From positions 41,089-83,543 of the forward strand of contig PLDF01000500.1 in the NCBI GenBank assembly GCA_003135055.1: DNA of 42,455 nucleotides. Direction: 5' to 3'. This DNA comes from Bryobacterales bacterium. Lineage in GTDB: Bacteria; Acidobacteriota; Terriglobia; Bryobacterales; Bryobacteraceae. Positions 16,469-24,001 of the stretch are shown piece by piece (position 1 is the stretch's first letter; the number at the start of each line of letters is the position of its first letter). The notes below the pieces were generated by a model. It saw only the letters and a program-made list of their open reading frames with translations, made no database searches and had not been told where the DNA came from. The position numbers were made by a program, and so were the translations under genes.

Positions 16469-16778
16469 AGTACTGGTGATCGATGTGTCGTGTTCGGCGG
16501 ATGCGCTTTCGGTTACGCTGACCGATGGGCGAGTTGTTTCAGTGCCTCTCGTGTGGTTCCCGCGACTCGCGGATGCCCCACCGCGACAACGGTCCGGCTG
16601 GGAGTTAATTGGCGGCGGCATCGGAATTCATTGGGAGGCGATTGACGAGGACATTTCGGTGGCCAGCCTGTTGCACCCTGAAAACTTCGTTCGGCTGCCC
16701 GGTAGAATCCTGCGGCCACTGAGCAGGACTGGACGGTCGAGCGCGGGATCCGGACGTAAGCGCGCCGTCCGGGGTTAG
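16443..16778 (+). CDS. DUF2442 domain protein
   Basis: 111 residues from ATG 16443, chosen because GGAGAG lies about 6 nt upstream; an earlier GTG/ATG region would lengthen it with non-homologous sequence. The core (VSVPLVWFPRL, WELIGGGIGIHWEAIDEDIS, LLHPENFVRLPG) is diagnostic of DUF2442. The family usually ends near ENFVRLP; here about 20 basic residues follow (ILRPLSRTGRSSAGSGRKR), suggesting the native stop was lost where the module joins other DNA. Partner of the preceding DUF4160 gene. Confidence 0.82.
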   Translation: MSTLTEKTEVLVIDVSCSADALSVTLTDGRVVSVPLVWFPRLADAPPRQRSGWELIGGGIGIHWEAIDEDISVASLLHPENFVRLPGRILRPLSRTGRSSAGSGRKRAVRG

Positions 16779-16861
16779 TGTCAGCCTAGCAGAATCGCCG
16801 CCGATTTCCAGGCAGCCATAACGATGCGCCATGATCGGCGCCATGAGAATGGAGGCGGAGA

Positions 16862-17002
16862 TCAATCGCTGTCGCAGAAGCGGGCCAGAAAATGCCGCGC
16901 CAGCTCGAAGTGGGTTCCGTGGGTGGCATCCATCCACTGACGGGCGCGGGTCATGGCGCGGCTCATCGAGCGGCTCATGGGGCGGCTCATCGAGCGGCTC
17001 AT
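16862..17002 (-). pseudogene. N-terminal 46 codons of an ABC permease (ADOP type)
   Basis: ATG 17002 overlaps the TGA of the ATPase gene (ATGA), as expected for the next gene of an operon. It reads MSRSMSRPMSRSMSRAMTRA then RQWMDATHGTHFELARHFLA and RFCDSD before a stop. The FELxRHFLxRFxDSD pattern resembles N-termini of the long acidobacterial ABC permeases. The remainder of the gene is missing here; a permease lacking its N-terminus lies at 12144-15119, separated by the DUF4160/DUF2442 insertion and the duplicated ATPase fragment. Confidence 0.6.
16955..17002. repeat. 12-bp tandem repeat, four units
   Basis: Units GGCGCGGCTCAT, CGAGCGGCTCAT, GGGGCGGCTCAT and CGAGCGGCTCAT follow each other exactly, with a decayed fifth unit before. 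On the minus strand each unit is ATG-AGC-CGC-NNN, so every unit offers a start codon and codes MSRx. It covers the ATPase stop codon and permease start. Confidence 0.85.
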
Positions 17003-17763
17003 GGAGCCACCACGTCCAAAATGCGCTGCGCCAAGGCATCGGTATCCTCGGCCTGCGTGAGTTGCGCGAAGATGCCTTCCAGCGAGGATTCGGCCATGAG
17101 ACGGCGGAGGTTGGCGACGGAATCGTGCGCCACCACCTGGCCTTTGCGCAGGATCAGGACGGCGTCGCAGATCTTCTCCACCACCTCCAGCACGTGCGAA
17201 CTGTAGAGCACCATTTTGCGGCGTCCGGCGAGCGCTTTGATGAGGCTGCGCAAGACCAGCGCGGCATTGACGTCGAGGCCGGAAAACGGCTCGTCCAGGA
17301 TCAGCAGTTCGGGATCGTGAAACAGGGAGGCGGATAGCAGAATCTTCTGGCGCATGCCTTTGGAGTACGATGCCAGCGGCGAGCGGCGGTCGTCCCACAG
17401 GCCGAAGAGGCGGAGCAGTTCATCCATCTTCGCTTCGAGCGCCGAGCGATGCAGGCCGCGCAGGCGTCCGGCGAGTTGCAGGTATTCGCGGCCCGAGAGA
17501 TGCGGATAGAGATGCGGCTCTTCGGGCACGTAGCCGATGCTGTGTTGGAACTCCTTGAGATTCTCGCGGACGTCGCGCCCGCGAAAAAGGACGCGCCCGG
17601 CATTCGGCTGGATGAGGCCGATGATCATCTTGACGGTGGTGCTCTTGCCGGCTCCGTTGGGTCCCAAATAGCCCAGAATCTCTCCGGGGCGAATGGTGAA
17701 GCTAACGCGGTCCACTACGGCGATGCCGCCATAGCGCTTGGTCAGTTGACACACTTCCAGCAT
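16999..17763 (-). CDS. ABC transporter ATP-binding protein
   Basis: 254-residue nucleotide-binding subunit. Walker A GPNGAGKST (34-42), Q-loop region IGYVPEEPHLYP, signature SYSKGMRQK (132-140, a variant of LSGGQ common in ABC-2-type exporters), Walker B LLILDEPFSGLD (153-164), and switch His190 in YSSH. It is complete. Start ATG 17763 is chosen because the ABC fold begins there; the open frame upstream to 17922 is not protein-like. Its natural partner would be the permease whose first codons overlap its stop. The first 50 codons and the upstream region are duplicated at 15146-15522. Confidence 0.93.
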   Translation of the reverse strand: MLEVCQLTKRYGGIAVVDRVSFTIRPGEILGYLGPNGAGKSTTVKMIIGLIQPNAGRVLFRGRDVRENLKEFQHSIGYVPEEPHLYPHLSGREYLQLAGRLRGLHRSALEAKMDELLRLFGLWDDRRSPLASYSKGMRQKILLSASLFHDPELLILDEPFSGLDVNAALVLRSLIKALAGRRKMVLYSSHVLEVVEKICDAVLILRKGQVVAHDSVANLRRLMAESSLEGIFAQLTQAEDTDALAQRILDVVAP

Positions 17764-17989
17764 GGCGAATAGACGCCGGGGACCGGGGAAATGTTCCGCC
17801 TTCCGGAGCAGATTGTTAGGCTGTAGCCGGGCCCAGAGGGCGCCCCCAATCGGCCTCCCGGAGCCTGTATAAAGCAACTCAAAGAGCGGCGATTGCCAAT
17901 CCTCTATATAGACCGCTCGCAATCGAGTCGCGCAGCAGGGCGGAATCGAATCCCTCTGTCTCTCCGTCGTCTCGCCGGACGATTTCGAA
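17612..17989. repeat. Direct repeat copy 2 (parent copy within the intact ATPase gene)
   Basis: Counterpart of 15146-15522. This copy retains the ATG start and the continuous ATPase frame. The 222 nt upstream of the start codon presumably hold the ATPase promoter; AGAGCGGCGATTGCC (17883-17897) and the 15-mer at 17831-17845 are shared with other intergenic sites. Confidence 0.9.
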
Positions 17990-18001
17990 AACGCTATGAC
18001 T

Positions 18002-18072
18002 CAATCGGAAGTGCCCCGGTGCGTGAGGCCCCAGGCGCAGCCGAGAGATGCGGGCCGGGGCACTTTCGATTG
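18002..18072. repeat. 18-bp inverted repeat with 35-nt loop
   Basis: CAATCGGAAGTGCCCCGG (18002-18019) and CCGGGGCACTTTCGATTG (18055-18072) pair with a single mismatch. It sits just outside the duplicated ATPase block and between divergent genes, so it is unlikely to be a terminator; it may be the end of a small mobile repeat. Confidence 0.65.
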
Positions 18073-18192
18073 GGGCGTTTGAACAAACGCGCTTGCGTCA
18101 GCCGATCCACGCGGTCGCGGCAGCCATCCCACCGATGTGACTCATGACCGCGCACCGCCGGTGCCTGAGAGCCAATCTCGCGCCGCCCCGTG

Positions 18193-18212
18193 CTACAATT
18201 TTGTAGATACAA
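18193..18212 (+). promoter_or_regulatory. Probable brnTA promoter -10 and operator half-site array
   Basis: Three alternating half-sites TACAA-TT-TTGTA-GA-TACAA end directly at the brnT ATG (18213). The first two form the palindrome CTACAA-TT-TTGTAG. TACAAT (18194-18199) within it is a good -10 box. Autoregulation by the ribbon-helix-helix antitoxin is known for BrnTA. If this -10 is used, the transcript starts within a few bases of the ATG, that is, leaderless; no ribosome site precedes brnT. Confidence 0.55.
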
Positions 18213-18497
18213 ATGGTTTTCGCGTGGGATGAGAAGAAGAACCGTATCAACCGCCGAAAACATGGCGTTTCATTTGAAACGGCGGCGCGGATCTTCGAAG
18301 ATCCAAACGTCGTCTCGTACCGGGATCGCGTGGTTGGCGCCGAGGAGCGCTGGCACGCGATCGGTTGCGCCGGCGGCATCGCGATCCTATTAGTGGTTCA
18401 CACAAGCGAGGAACAAAATGGCGAAGAAGAAATCCGCATCATCTCGGCAAGAAAGGCGAGTCCCAGCGACCGCGCTCTTTACTACTCCTATCACTGA
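18213..18497 (+). CDS. brnT: BrnT family toxin
   Basis: 94-residue RelE-fold ribonuclease toxin (formerly DUF497). Family hallmarks: FAWDEKKNRINRRKHGVSFE at the N-terminus, AARIFEDP, a central RWHAIG strand, and the C-terminal IRIISARKASPSDRALYY containing the conserved arginines. BrnT cleaves RNA and is neutralised by BrnA. The gene overlaps brnA by 80 nt in another frame, toxin first, which is the normal BrnTA order. No defects are visible. Confidence 0.9.
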   Translation: MVFAWDEKKNRINRRKHGVSFETAARIFEDPNVVSYRDRVVGAEERWHAIGCAGGIAILLVVHTSEEQNGEEEIRIISARKASPSDRALYYSYH

Positions 18498-18750
18498 CAA
18501 GCAGCGCCGGGAACTGCAGCGGCTCGCGGCCCGTCCCGATTCACAGATCGACTTTTCCGATGCGCCTGAAGGAAAGCCGCGGGCGTCCGAAGTTGAGGTG
18601 GGACGTTTTTACCGGCCAATTAAGCAATTGGTGAGCCTTCGCGTGGATGCCGACGTACTCTCTTGGTATCGAGGGCTAGGTAAGAAGTACCAGACCTACA
18701 TGAACGAGGTCCTCAGGCGCGAAATGCAGACGAACCCGCGAGGCCGATGA
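18418..18750 (+). CDS. brnA: BrnA family antitoxin
   Basis: 110 residues from ATG 18418 with GAGGA just upstream. The C-terminal half GRFYRPIKQLVSLRVDADVL and WYRGLGKKYQTYMNEVLRRE is the BrnA ribbon-helix-helix region (COG3514); the beta strand QLVSLRVDADV is the DNA-contacting ribbon. The N-terminal ALFTTPITDKQRRELQRLAA followed by DSQIDFSDAPE is the usual toxin-binding part. It probably binds the half-site array before brnT. Confidence 0.9.
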   Translation: MAKKKSASSRQERRVPATALFTTPITDKQRRELQRLAARPDSQIDFSDAPEGKPRASEVEVGRFYRPIKQLVSLRVDADVLSWYRGLGKKYQTYMNEVLRREMQTNPRGR

Positions 18751-19128
18751 AAACGCCAACCGAGGGCGCGCGGCATGAGTGCGCTATCGCAGTGCTTCAC
18801 CTGCAGGGCAGGGCCTCGCAGGCATTCCCAACCCTCCGGCATCGCGCCTGAGTGAACTGTTCCCCACACTCAAAAGACCGCTTGGTTTAGACGGTTGGTG
18901 ATGGAGTCCCGCCATCAAGCGTATCGAGCCTGCTCGGGAATGAGGGGTTGACTGCCGGGCAGACGAAGGAGTGGACGGCCCCCTACGCCATTCCCGGTTT
19001 ATCGGGTGCTCGATGACGGGAAGCTGCGGGTGGCGATCCGAGAGTAGCGATTCGACCAGCCAAACCTTCGCGGCCTGGCCGCCGCGGCTTGGTCGGAAGT
19101 GCGGTGTTCTCCGGCGGCAGAGATCGAT
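18751..19128. other. Intergenic region, 378 nt
   Basis: No complete gene. A frame ending at TAG 19045-19047 reads YRVLDDGKLRVAIRE, which looks protein-like and could be the 3' end of a lost gene, but is too short to assign. Confidence 0.3.
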
Positions 19129-19614
19129 TCAGCCGCCGTAGGGCATCTGGGGCACTTTTCCGAGCTGTCGGGAGTAGACGGTCAGCGCGCCGCGATGATG
19201 CGCGGTGTGTTCGACCATGCCCCAAACGATGTCGCTGATAGGTTGGCCGCCCATGATCGGGCCAGGGGGGAGTGGCCGCGCGAGATCCTCCGGGCTGCGC
19301 GAGCGGAGAAAGCGGATCGCGTTCTCGTATGCCGTTTCGAGCATCCGGCGGGCGGCGGCGAGTGAGGTCACGCCATCGAGGGCCATGGCTTGTTTCTCGA
19401 AATCGAGGGCGAAACCTTCGCGCCGGGATGCGCCCTCGATGAACCAGTCGAGAGTCTGAGCCGCGTGCGCGATCTGCTGCGCGACGGTCATCATGCCTTC
19501 TTGCGGACGGAACCCCGAGTCGGCCTCATCGAGGACCCTGGTTGAGCGCTCGAAGAATTCCTTGCTTCTGAGCAGCTGGTTGGCGAAGTCGTAGTGTTGC
19601 GGTTTTGGGCTCAT
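19129..19614 (-). CDS. DinB family (DfsB/YfiT-like) protein
   Basis: 161 residues, four-helix-bundle metalloprotein of the DinB superfamily. The putative metal ligands are His in QQIAHAAQT (first helix) and the HxxxH-like pair in MVEHTAHHRGALTVY (third helix), the most conserved segment of the family; the end YSRQLGKVPQMPYGG is also typical. Members include thiol-dependent transferases; the reaction here is unknown. ATG 19614 is preceded at 7 nt by TATAGT and no ribosome site, so transcription may start near the start codon; an in-frame GTG at 19623 is the alternative start. Confidence 0.85.
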   Translation of the reverse strand: MSPKPQHYDFANQLLRSKEFFERSTRVLDEADSGFRPQEGMMTVAQQIAHAAQTLDWFIEGASRREGFALDFEKQAMALDGVTSLAAARRMLETAYENAIRFLRSRSPEDLARPLPPGPIMGGQPISDIVWGMVEHTAHHRGALTVYSRQLGKVPQMPYGG

Positions 19615-19750
19615 GGGCCGCACTATAGCAGAAGGCGAATGAAAAGAGACGAGGGGCGATTAACCGATCTGGGGAACAATCGCCGAGATCGCCGGGTTGA
19701 CAGACGAAAGCGGCCTTATCACGGATGTCCCACGCCGGTGCGCGACGCAA

Positions 19751-20389
19751 TCAGCCGATCGGCCTGATCCGAATGTTCTTATAATGCACGATGCTGCGGG
19801 GGTCGTGGCCCTGCAGCGCAATAGTTCCGCCCGCGCCGATCCGGCGCTCCGCGAAATCCCTGGTTCCGGACCAACCTTCAGGCTGTGTCCACTGTACGAC
19901 CTGCTTGCCATTCAACTTGATAGTGACCGTCTTTCCCTGAACCAGAATATCCTGCGTGAACCACTCGCCATCTTTGACGAGACCCTTGATGTCCTCTGCC
20001 CCCAGATCTACTACGTGGTACAGGCTGCCGCTCTTTATCGGATCTGAATGGGTATTATTGACTTGCACTTCGAAGCCTTTGGCGGGGAAGCCCTGGGCTT
20101 GGTACTCGGTGTGAAAGTAGACGCCGCCGTTGGCCGCAGGCTCCGTCAATACGTCCACCTGAAGCTCGAAGTTCGTGAAGCTATGATTATGGACGCCGCC
20201 GTCGTAAAAGCAATGCGCGACCGGCCCGTTGCTCACGATGGCTCCGTCTTGCACGGAAAAACTGGCCGCGTTCCCGCCGACCTTCCATCCAGTCAGATCC
20301 GTTCCGTTGAACAGCGAGATCCAGCCGTCCTGCGCGCCGGCCGTTGACGTCGCAAGCAACGCCAGGGTGATCCATATCGCTCGACGCAT
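19751..20389 (-). CDS. Exported DUF1080 (3-keto-disaccharide hydrolase-like) protein
   Basis: 212 residues. Signal peptide MRRAIWITLALLATSTAGAQ, then the DUF1080 core: WISLFNGTDLTGWKVGG, FELQVDVLTEPAANGGVYFH, GFEVQVNN, WFTQDILVQGKTVTIKLNGK, and the closing IALQGHDPRSIVHYKNIRIR. The fold is a concanavalin-like sandwich; some members hydrolyse 3-keto-glycosides in the periplasm. ATG 20389 has GGGAGG 8 nt upstream; the longer ORF to 20416 lacks this. No partner gene is adjacent, though the organism's sugar-uptake genes are nearby. Confidence 0.9.
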   Translation of the reverse strand: MRRAIWITLALLATSTAGAQDGWISLFNGTDLTGWKVGGNAASFSVQDGAIVSNGPVAHCFYDGGVHNHSFTNFELQVDVLTEPAANGGVYFHTEYQAQGFPAKGFEVQVNNTHSDPIKSGSLYHVVDLGAEDIKGLVKDGEWFTQDILVQGKTVTIKLNGKQVVQWTQPEGWSGTRDFAERRIGAGGTIALQGHDPRSIVHYKNIRIRPIG

Positions 20390-20457
20390 TTGGCTGCCTC
20401 CCGATGTTTCGGACACGACGCCATTCTATCAATTTGGAATGGCCCCGAGCGCGCTGA

Positions 20458-20496
20458 GCCCGGCGCGAATGTCCGGCGCGAATGCCCGGCGCGAAA
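20458..20496. repeat. 13-bp tandem repeat, three units
   Basis: CCGGCGCGAATGT/C-type units repeat three times (GGCGCGAATG, GGCGCGAATG, GGCGCGAAAG). Intergenic, upstream of the DUF1080 gene. No function is evident; the rest of 20390-20669 shows no gene. Confidence 0.6.
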
Positions 20497-20669
20497 GCAA
20501 GCGGCCAGTTGCCCGCTGTGCCCGGCGCCGATCCCTTGTCGAAGTCGGCACTCGGCGTGGGGCGGCCGAGGCGAACAGCGAAAAACACCGGGCGAGGAGG
20601 AAGCTCGAAGGCTGTTCTCCATATCGCGTGCGGGACGTGGGAGAACGATATCGGCAGTCAAGCCCCCTT

Positions 20670-21029
20670 TTACCGGACGTTCTTTTGAACTTGTGGCGCC
20701 TTCCGGTTTGGCGTGCGGCGGTTCATGGCTTGAGCCATTCGTTTGCGTTCTTCCGGCGTCAACTTGCCCTTGCGTTTGGTGGGCACGCTCGCGGGTTTTG
20801 TTGCCGCCGGAGTCCTTACAGACGGTGCGTGAGCCGTGGGAGGGCGAGTCGGATAAAGCGGGTGAAACGACTGAATCTGCAGACTCCAGGCGGCTATCGG
20901 AAAGATCCCCGCTACCAAGGCGACCGACAAAATACCGAGCCGGATTGCGACGCCGCGGACGCACCGCCAGAGACGGGCTGCCGGTGGCTGCCTGAATTCC
21001 CGCTGGTCTCGAATTACGGCTTTTGACAT
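20670..21029 (-). CDS. Small single-pass membrane protein, unknown
   Basis: 119 residues from ATG 21029, with AGGAGA about 10 nt upstream. A basic N-terminus (RDQREFRQPPAARLWRCVRG) is followed by one hydrophobic helix (IRLGILSVALVAGIFPIAAW), a Pro/Thr/Ala-rich linker, and a strongly basic tail (RKGKLTPEERKRMAQAMNRR). No family recognised. The TPEERKRMAQAM motif resembles the AT-hook/H-NS-like tails of small acidobacterial proteins, but this is only an impression. Confidence 0.55.
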   Translation of the reverse strand: MSKAVIRDQREFRQPPAARLWRCVRGVAIRLGILSVALVAGIFPIAAWSLQIQSFHPLYPTRPPTAHAPSVRTPAATKPASVPTKRKGKLTPEERKRMAQAMNRRTPNRKAPQVQKNVR

Positions 21030-21241
21030 CTTTTTGATTCTCCTATTGACTACTTCGGCAGAAATGCTATTCGGGTGCATGGCTGCGCGGAATGCGGATC
21101 GGGACACTGCAACGTGCGGGACGGCGAGGATAGTTGTTGTTATCGGAAGCTATCCGGTGGACACTCTGGCTACCGGACTGCACTTCTCGCTTGGGGCGCT
21201 TGGGGGCAATGGTCGAGTTGCGATTGAAATTCGGGGCTACC

Positions 21242-22135
21242 ATGAATTCAATGCGAAGCGCTGTTGTTCTGATGGTCCTGGCTCTGCCGGCCTGCGGGGT
21301 TGAACTGAAAATCGATCACGTCACTATCGCCGGTGCGCGGCTTGGGGAAATGCGCGCGGCCTTCAGCGCCGCCGCTGGCATTCCCACCGAATATGGCGGC
21401 CCGCACTCGAACCACGCAACGGAGATGGCGCTGGCGAGCTTTCCGGATGGCTCCTATATCGAGCTGATGGGCATTCAGCAGGGAGCCGATCCGGCGGCGG
21501 TGGCGGCGCACACCTGGAGCCGGTTCCTCCGCGAGAACGGCGGGCCCTGCGCCTTCGCGCTGCGAGTGACGGATGTGAACGCGGAAATTGAGCGGCTCTC
21601 CCACGCGGGCATCCGCGTCGGCGGCACCGAAAAGAGCGGGCGCACGCGCCCGGACGGCGTGGCTCTCTCGTGGGAGACTGCCGATGCCGGTCCGGGGCCG
21701 CGGGGATCGTTCTTCCCGTTCCTGATTCGCGATTTCACGCCGCGCGATAACCGCGTATACCCGTCCGGGAAACCAACGTCGACGCGCTTCGGTGGCGTCG
21801 GGCTGGTGGTGATCGGAGTCCATAGTCTCGAAGAGTCGATCGCTCAGTACCGGAAGGCGTTCCAACTGCCCGAGCCGAAGCGGCAGCGGGACGAAGCGTT
21901 CGGCACCGATCTGGCATGGTTCGACGGGACCCCGGTGGCGCTCGCCGCACCTCTGACGCCAGTCTCATGGCTCGCCCAGCGCATCGCGCACTACGGCGAT
22001 TCGCCTTGCGCATTCGTTCTAACGGCCATCGGCGGGATGAAGGGCCGGAAGCCTTCGAATTGGTTCGGGCGGCCACTGTTCTGGGTCGACAACGGGAAGC
22101 TTGGCTGGCGTCTCGGCGCGTGGATCGTTCCGTAG
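21242..22135 (+). CDS. Exported VOC/glyoxalase-like domain protein
   Basis: 297 residues from ATG 21242. A probable signal peptide (MRSAVVLMVLALPACG) is followed by two vicinal-oxygen-chelate modules: LKIDHVTIAGARLGEMRAAF with HATEMALASFPDGSYIELMG, and a second from about residue 180 (FGGVGLVVIGVHSLEESIAQ). His in DHVTI and Glu in YIELM are the usual metal ligands of the first module (Glyoxalase_3-like). The Cys in PACG could make it a lipoprotein, though the motif is not canonical. The substrate is unknown. The start could also be ATG 21251. Isolated on the plus strand. Confidence 0.78.
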   Translation: MNSMRSAVVLMVLALPACGVELKIDHVTIAGARLGEMRAAFSAAAGIPTEYGGPHSNHATEMALASFPDGSYIELMGIQQGADPAAVAAHTWSRFLRENGGPCAFALRVTDVNAEIERLSHAGIRVGGTEKSGRTRPDGVALSWETADAGPGPRGSFFPFLIRDFTPRDNRVYPSGKPTSTRFGGVGLVVIGVHSLEESIAQYRKAFQLPEPKRQRDEAFGTDLAWFDGTPVALAAPLTPVSWLAQRIAHYGDSPCAFVLTAIGGMKGRKPSNWFGRPLFWVDNGKLGWRLGAWIVP

Positions 22136-22276
22136 TCTTGGGCGAATGGAGTCAAAGCAGCCGAAGCCGGGTCCGCAGCCATGAGACGCGAATGGGAGGC
22201 GTTGCGGAACCCGGCTCGCTGGCTTAATTAGCTGCACTTATGGCCGAGCACCAGCGCGGTCTATACGCTCTTCTCG

Positions 22277-22528
22277 ATGGCATTTCAGCTGGCTTATGCG
22301 ACCAGCGCGGTGGAGTTCGCCGATCGCAAATGGCTGCCTCTTTCCGAATATTCGACCGAGGAGACCCGCAAGCTGGCGCCCGGAATCACGGAAGCGAGAA
22401 TTCTGGCCCGTCAACGGCGTGGCGAGTTGACGTCGGTCGAAATTCCCCCTGGGCTATTTTTTGCCTACGTGGCCACGCCCATCCCGCTTTTCGTTTCCTT
22501 GGAAATGCGCGCTATCGACACGCTTTGA
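22277..22528 (+). pseudogene. Possible gene fragment, unknown
   Basis: The frame reads FADRKWLPLSEYSTEETRKL and ITEARILARQRRGELTSVE, which looks like real protein, and continues upstream without a stop (WPSTSAVYTLF). The last 25 codons run antisense through the convergent secreted-protein gene and look meaningless. I read it as the truncated 3' part of a lost gene; family not recognised. Confidence 0.3.
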
Positions 22529-22858
22529 CGGCTCGGCTTTCTCGCCGCGTTTTGGCGTCGGGCCAGTATAGCCGTGGTCCGGATGTAAACGGTTATTCAC
22601 GTTGCCCTGGAAGTTGTTAGCGCCATGAAACCATGAGCCGGCGCCAATGAAGCCATCCCCATTAAACCATTCCGGGCCGTAGTACCCCGTGGGAGCGCAA
22701 TTAAAGGGAGCGGTGTCATAGTAACCATAAGGGCAGTCAGGGGCGACTCCGACTTCAACGCTCACCTGAGCCTGTGCTTTGGGGGCCGTAGCCGTCGTGA
22801 AGCCGATTCCAGCGACTGCAGCTAACACTAAAAATGCAATGCCGCGCATTAAGTTCAC
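22454..22858 (-). CDS. Secreted Gly/Tyr/Asn-rich hypothetical protein
   Basis: 134 residues. A clear signal peptide (MRGIAFLVLAAVAGIGF, cleavage around AQA-QV) precedes VAPDCPYGYYDTAPFNCAPT, GYYGPEWFNGDGFIGAGSWF and HGANNFQGNVNNRLHPDHGY. This YYGPEWF / GxWFHG / HPxHGY pattern is a recurrent but uncharacterised exported protein type in Acidobacteria and Proteobacteria. Two cysteines could form a disulfide. The end is basic and hydrophilic. ATG 22858 has GAGGTGA 6 nt upstream. Periplasmic or surface location is expected. Confidence 0.8.
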   Translation of the reverse strand: MNLMRGIAFLVLAAVAGIGFTTATAPKAQAQVSVEVGVAPDCPYGYYDTAPFNCAPTGYYGPEWFNGDGFIGAGSWFHGANNFQGNVNNRLHPDHGYTGPTPKRGEKAEPSKRVDSAHFQGNEKRDGRGHVGKK

Positions 22859-23140
22859 CTCACAATCGTAAGAGCACGCGCAACGCCCATGGGGTATTTC
22901 CCCCTGGAAATGCCGATCCCTGTATCTCAGGTGGGAATTGTCAGGTAGCTGAATTCGTCTGGCGATGACGATATCCGGTCAAGTGACCACGGGGGATCAG
23001 GCACGGGGGATCAGGCCGGCGGAATACGCGTATGCGCAAGCTAGTGTCCTGGGTCAGAAGTCCGCGATGGAAGACGCCAGTGCCATGCAGAAGAGGAGCG
23101 GGTGGGGCCGGAGGACAGACCGGGAGGTCTGTCCCACGCA
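22859..23140. repeat. Intergenic region ending in a family B hairpin
   Basis: The hairpin GACAGACC-GGGA-GGTCTGTC lies within 23101-23139, bounded by GTGGGGCC and GTCCCAC, directly after the stop of the low-complexity gene at 23141. It is probably a REP that also serves as transcription end. The remaining 240 nt hold nothing I can support. Confidence 0.55.
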
Positions 23141-23845
23141 TCAATTTAAATCGTTGGTGATTACGTCGCTGAGGGCATTCGACGTAAGCAGGGACTGCCG
23201 GACAGATGCGGCGATCTGGTCGGACATGCCCGCCATGCCGTCACCGTCGAAGGCCTGCATGTTGAACGTCTGGTTGAACGTGTGACCCGAAGTCCCGCGC
23301 GATGCAGTGCCCCCACCGGCCGGCGCGGCGGTTGGAGCGGCGGAAGACGCCGGCGCGGCAGTGTCGGCAGCCGAGCCGCCGGCGAGCGGCGCCGAAGCCG
23401 CAACCAGGTCGCGAGGGTCGCCGTATTGATTCGTGTCGCTCGCATCCAAGCTACCGCTGGAGCTTACGGCGCCCTGGAAGTCAATCGACGCCGGCAGCTC
23501 ATACTTGGCGAACACGGGCGCGGCTTTCGTCCCGCCGCCGCCGAAAATGCTGGCGATATCGGAGATTATGGACGGAATCGGCCCAAGCAAACTCTCGGCC
23601 AGGCCCGCAGCCTCCGACAGAAACGACGAGCCGCCCGAAGGCTGGCTCTGCGGAGAACCCACGCCGGAGTTGGACGGAGAGCTCTGCACGTTGCCAGACC
23701 CGCCGGCGCCAGCAACCACGCCGCCGAGGGAATCGGCAGAAGCCCGGCCGCTATCGGCGCCGCCGCCAAGCGAATCGGCAGACGCGCGGCTTTCGCCAGC
23801 TGAGGAAACCCCGGCGAATAGCGAAGCAAACTCCTTGGAAATCAC
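23141..23845 (-). CDS. Low-complexity Ser/Gly/Ala-rich protein, unknown
   Basis: 234 residues with a repeated RASADSLGG motif (about residues 20-42), a hydrophobic amphipathic segment (SFLSEAAGLAESLLGPIPSI), a disordered Ala/Ser linker, and a more conserved-looking end (FNQTFNMQAFDGDGMAGMSD, then VRQSLLTSNALSDVI). The VRQxLLxSNALxDV ending resembles C-termini of phage-tail tape-measure-like proteins, but no tail genes are nearby. Start uncertain: the track GTG 23845 lacks a ribosome site and the frame remains open about 14 codons further upstream with no standard start. Confidence 0.55.
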   Translation of the reverse strand: MISKEFASLFAGVSSAGESRASADSLGGGADSGRASADSLGGVVAGAGGSGNVQSSPSNSGVGSPQSQPSGGSSFLSEAAGLAESLLGPIPSIISDIASIFGGGGTKAAPVFAKYELPASIDFQGAVSSSGSLDASDTNQYGDPRDLVAASAPLAGGSAADTAAPASSAAPTAAPAGGGTASRGTSGHTFNQTFNMQAFDGDGMAGMSDQIAASVRQSLLTSNALSDVITNDLN

Positions 23846-24001
23846 ATCGGAAGAAGTAGACAGATCAAATACCTCAATTCCACCCTAGCACGCGCAATCT
23901 AAGATATCACGGCCGCCGGCATCCGAGCAGATGCGGTAAATTCTGTATTATCAGCTATTTGGGCCTGCTGCAAAATTCGCGCGATGTCTTGTGACCGGGT
24001 T

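Noticed and set aside
16955..17002. CRISPR-like regular repeats
   Set aside because: 12-bp units without spacers; a simple tandem repeat. No CRISPR array was seen in the window.
16862..17398. 178-codon frame overlapping the ATPase gene
   Set aside because: Only its last 46 codons are meaningful (permease N-terminus); the rest is an out-of-frame reading of the ATPase.
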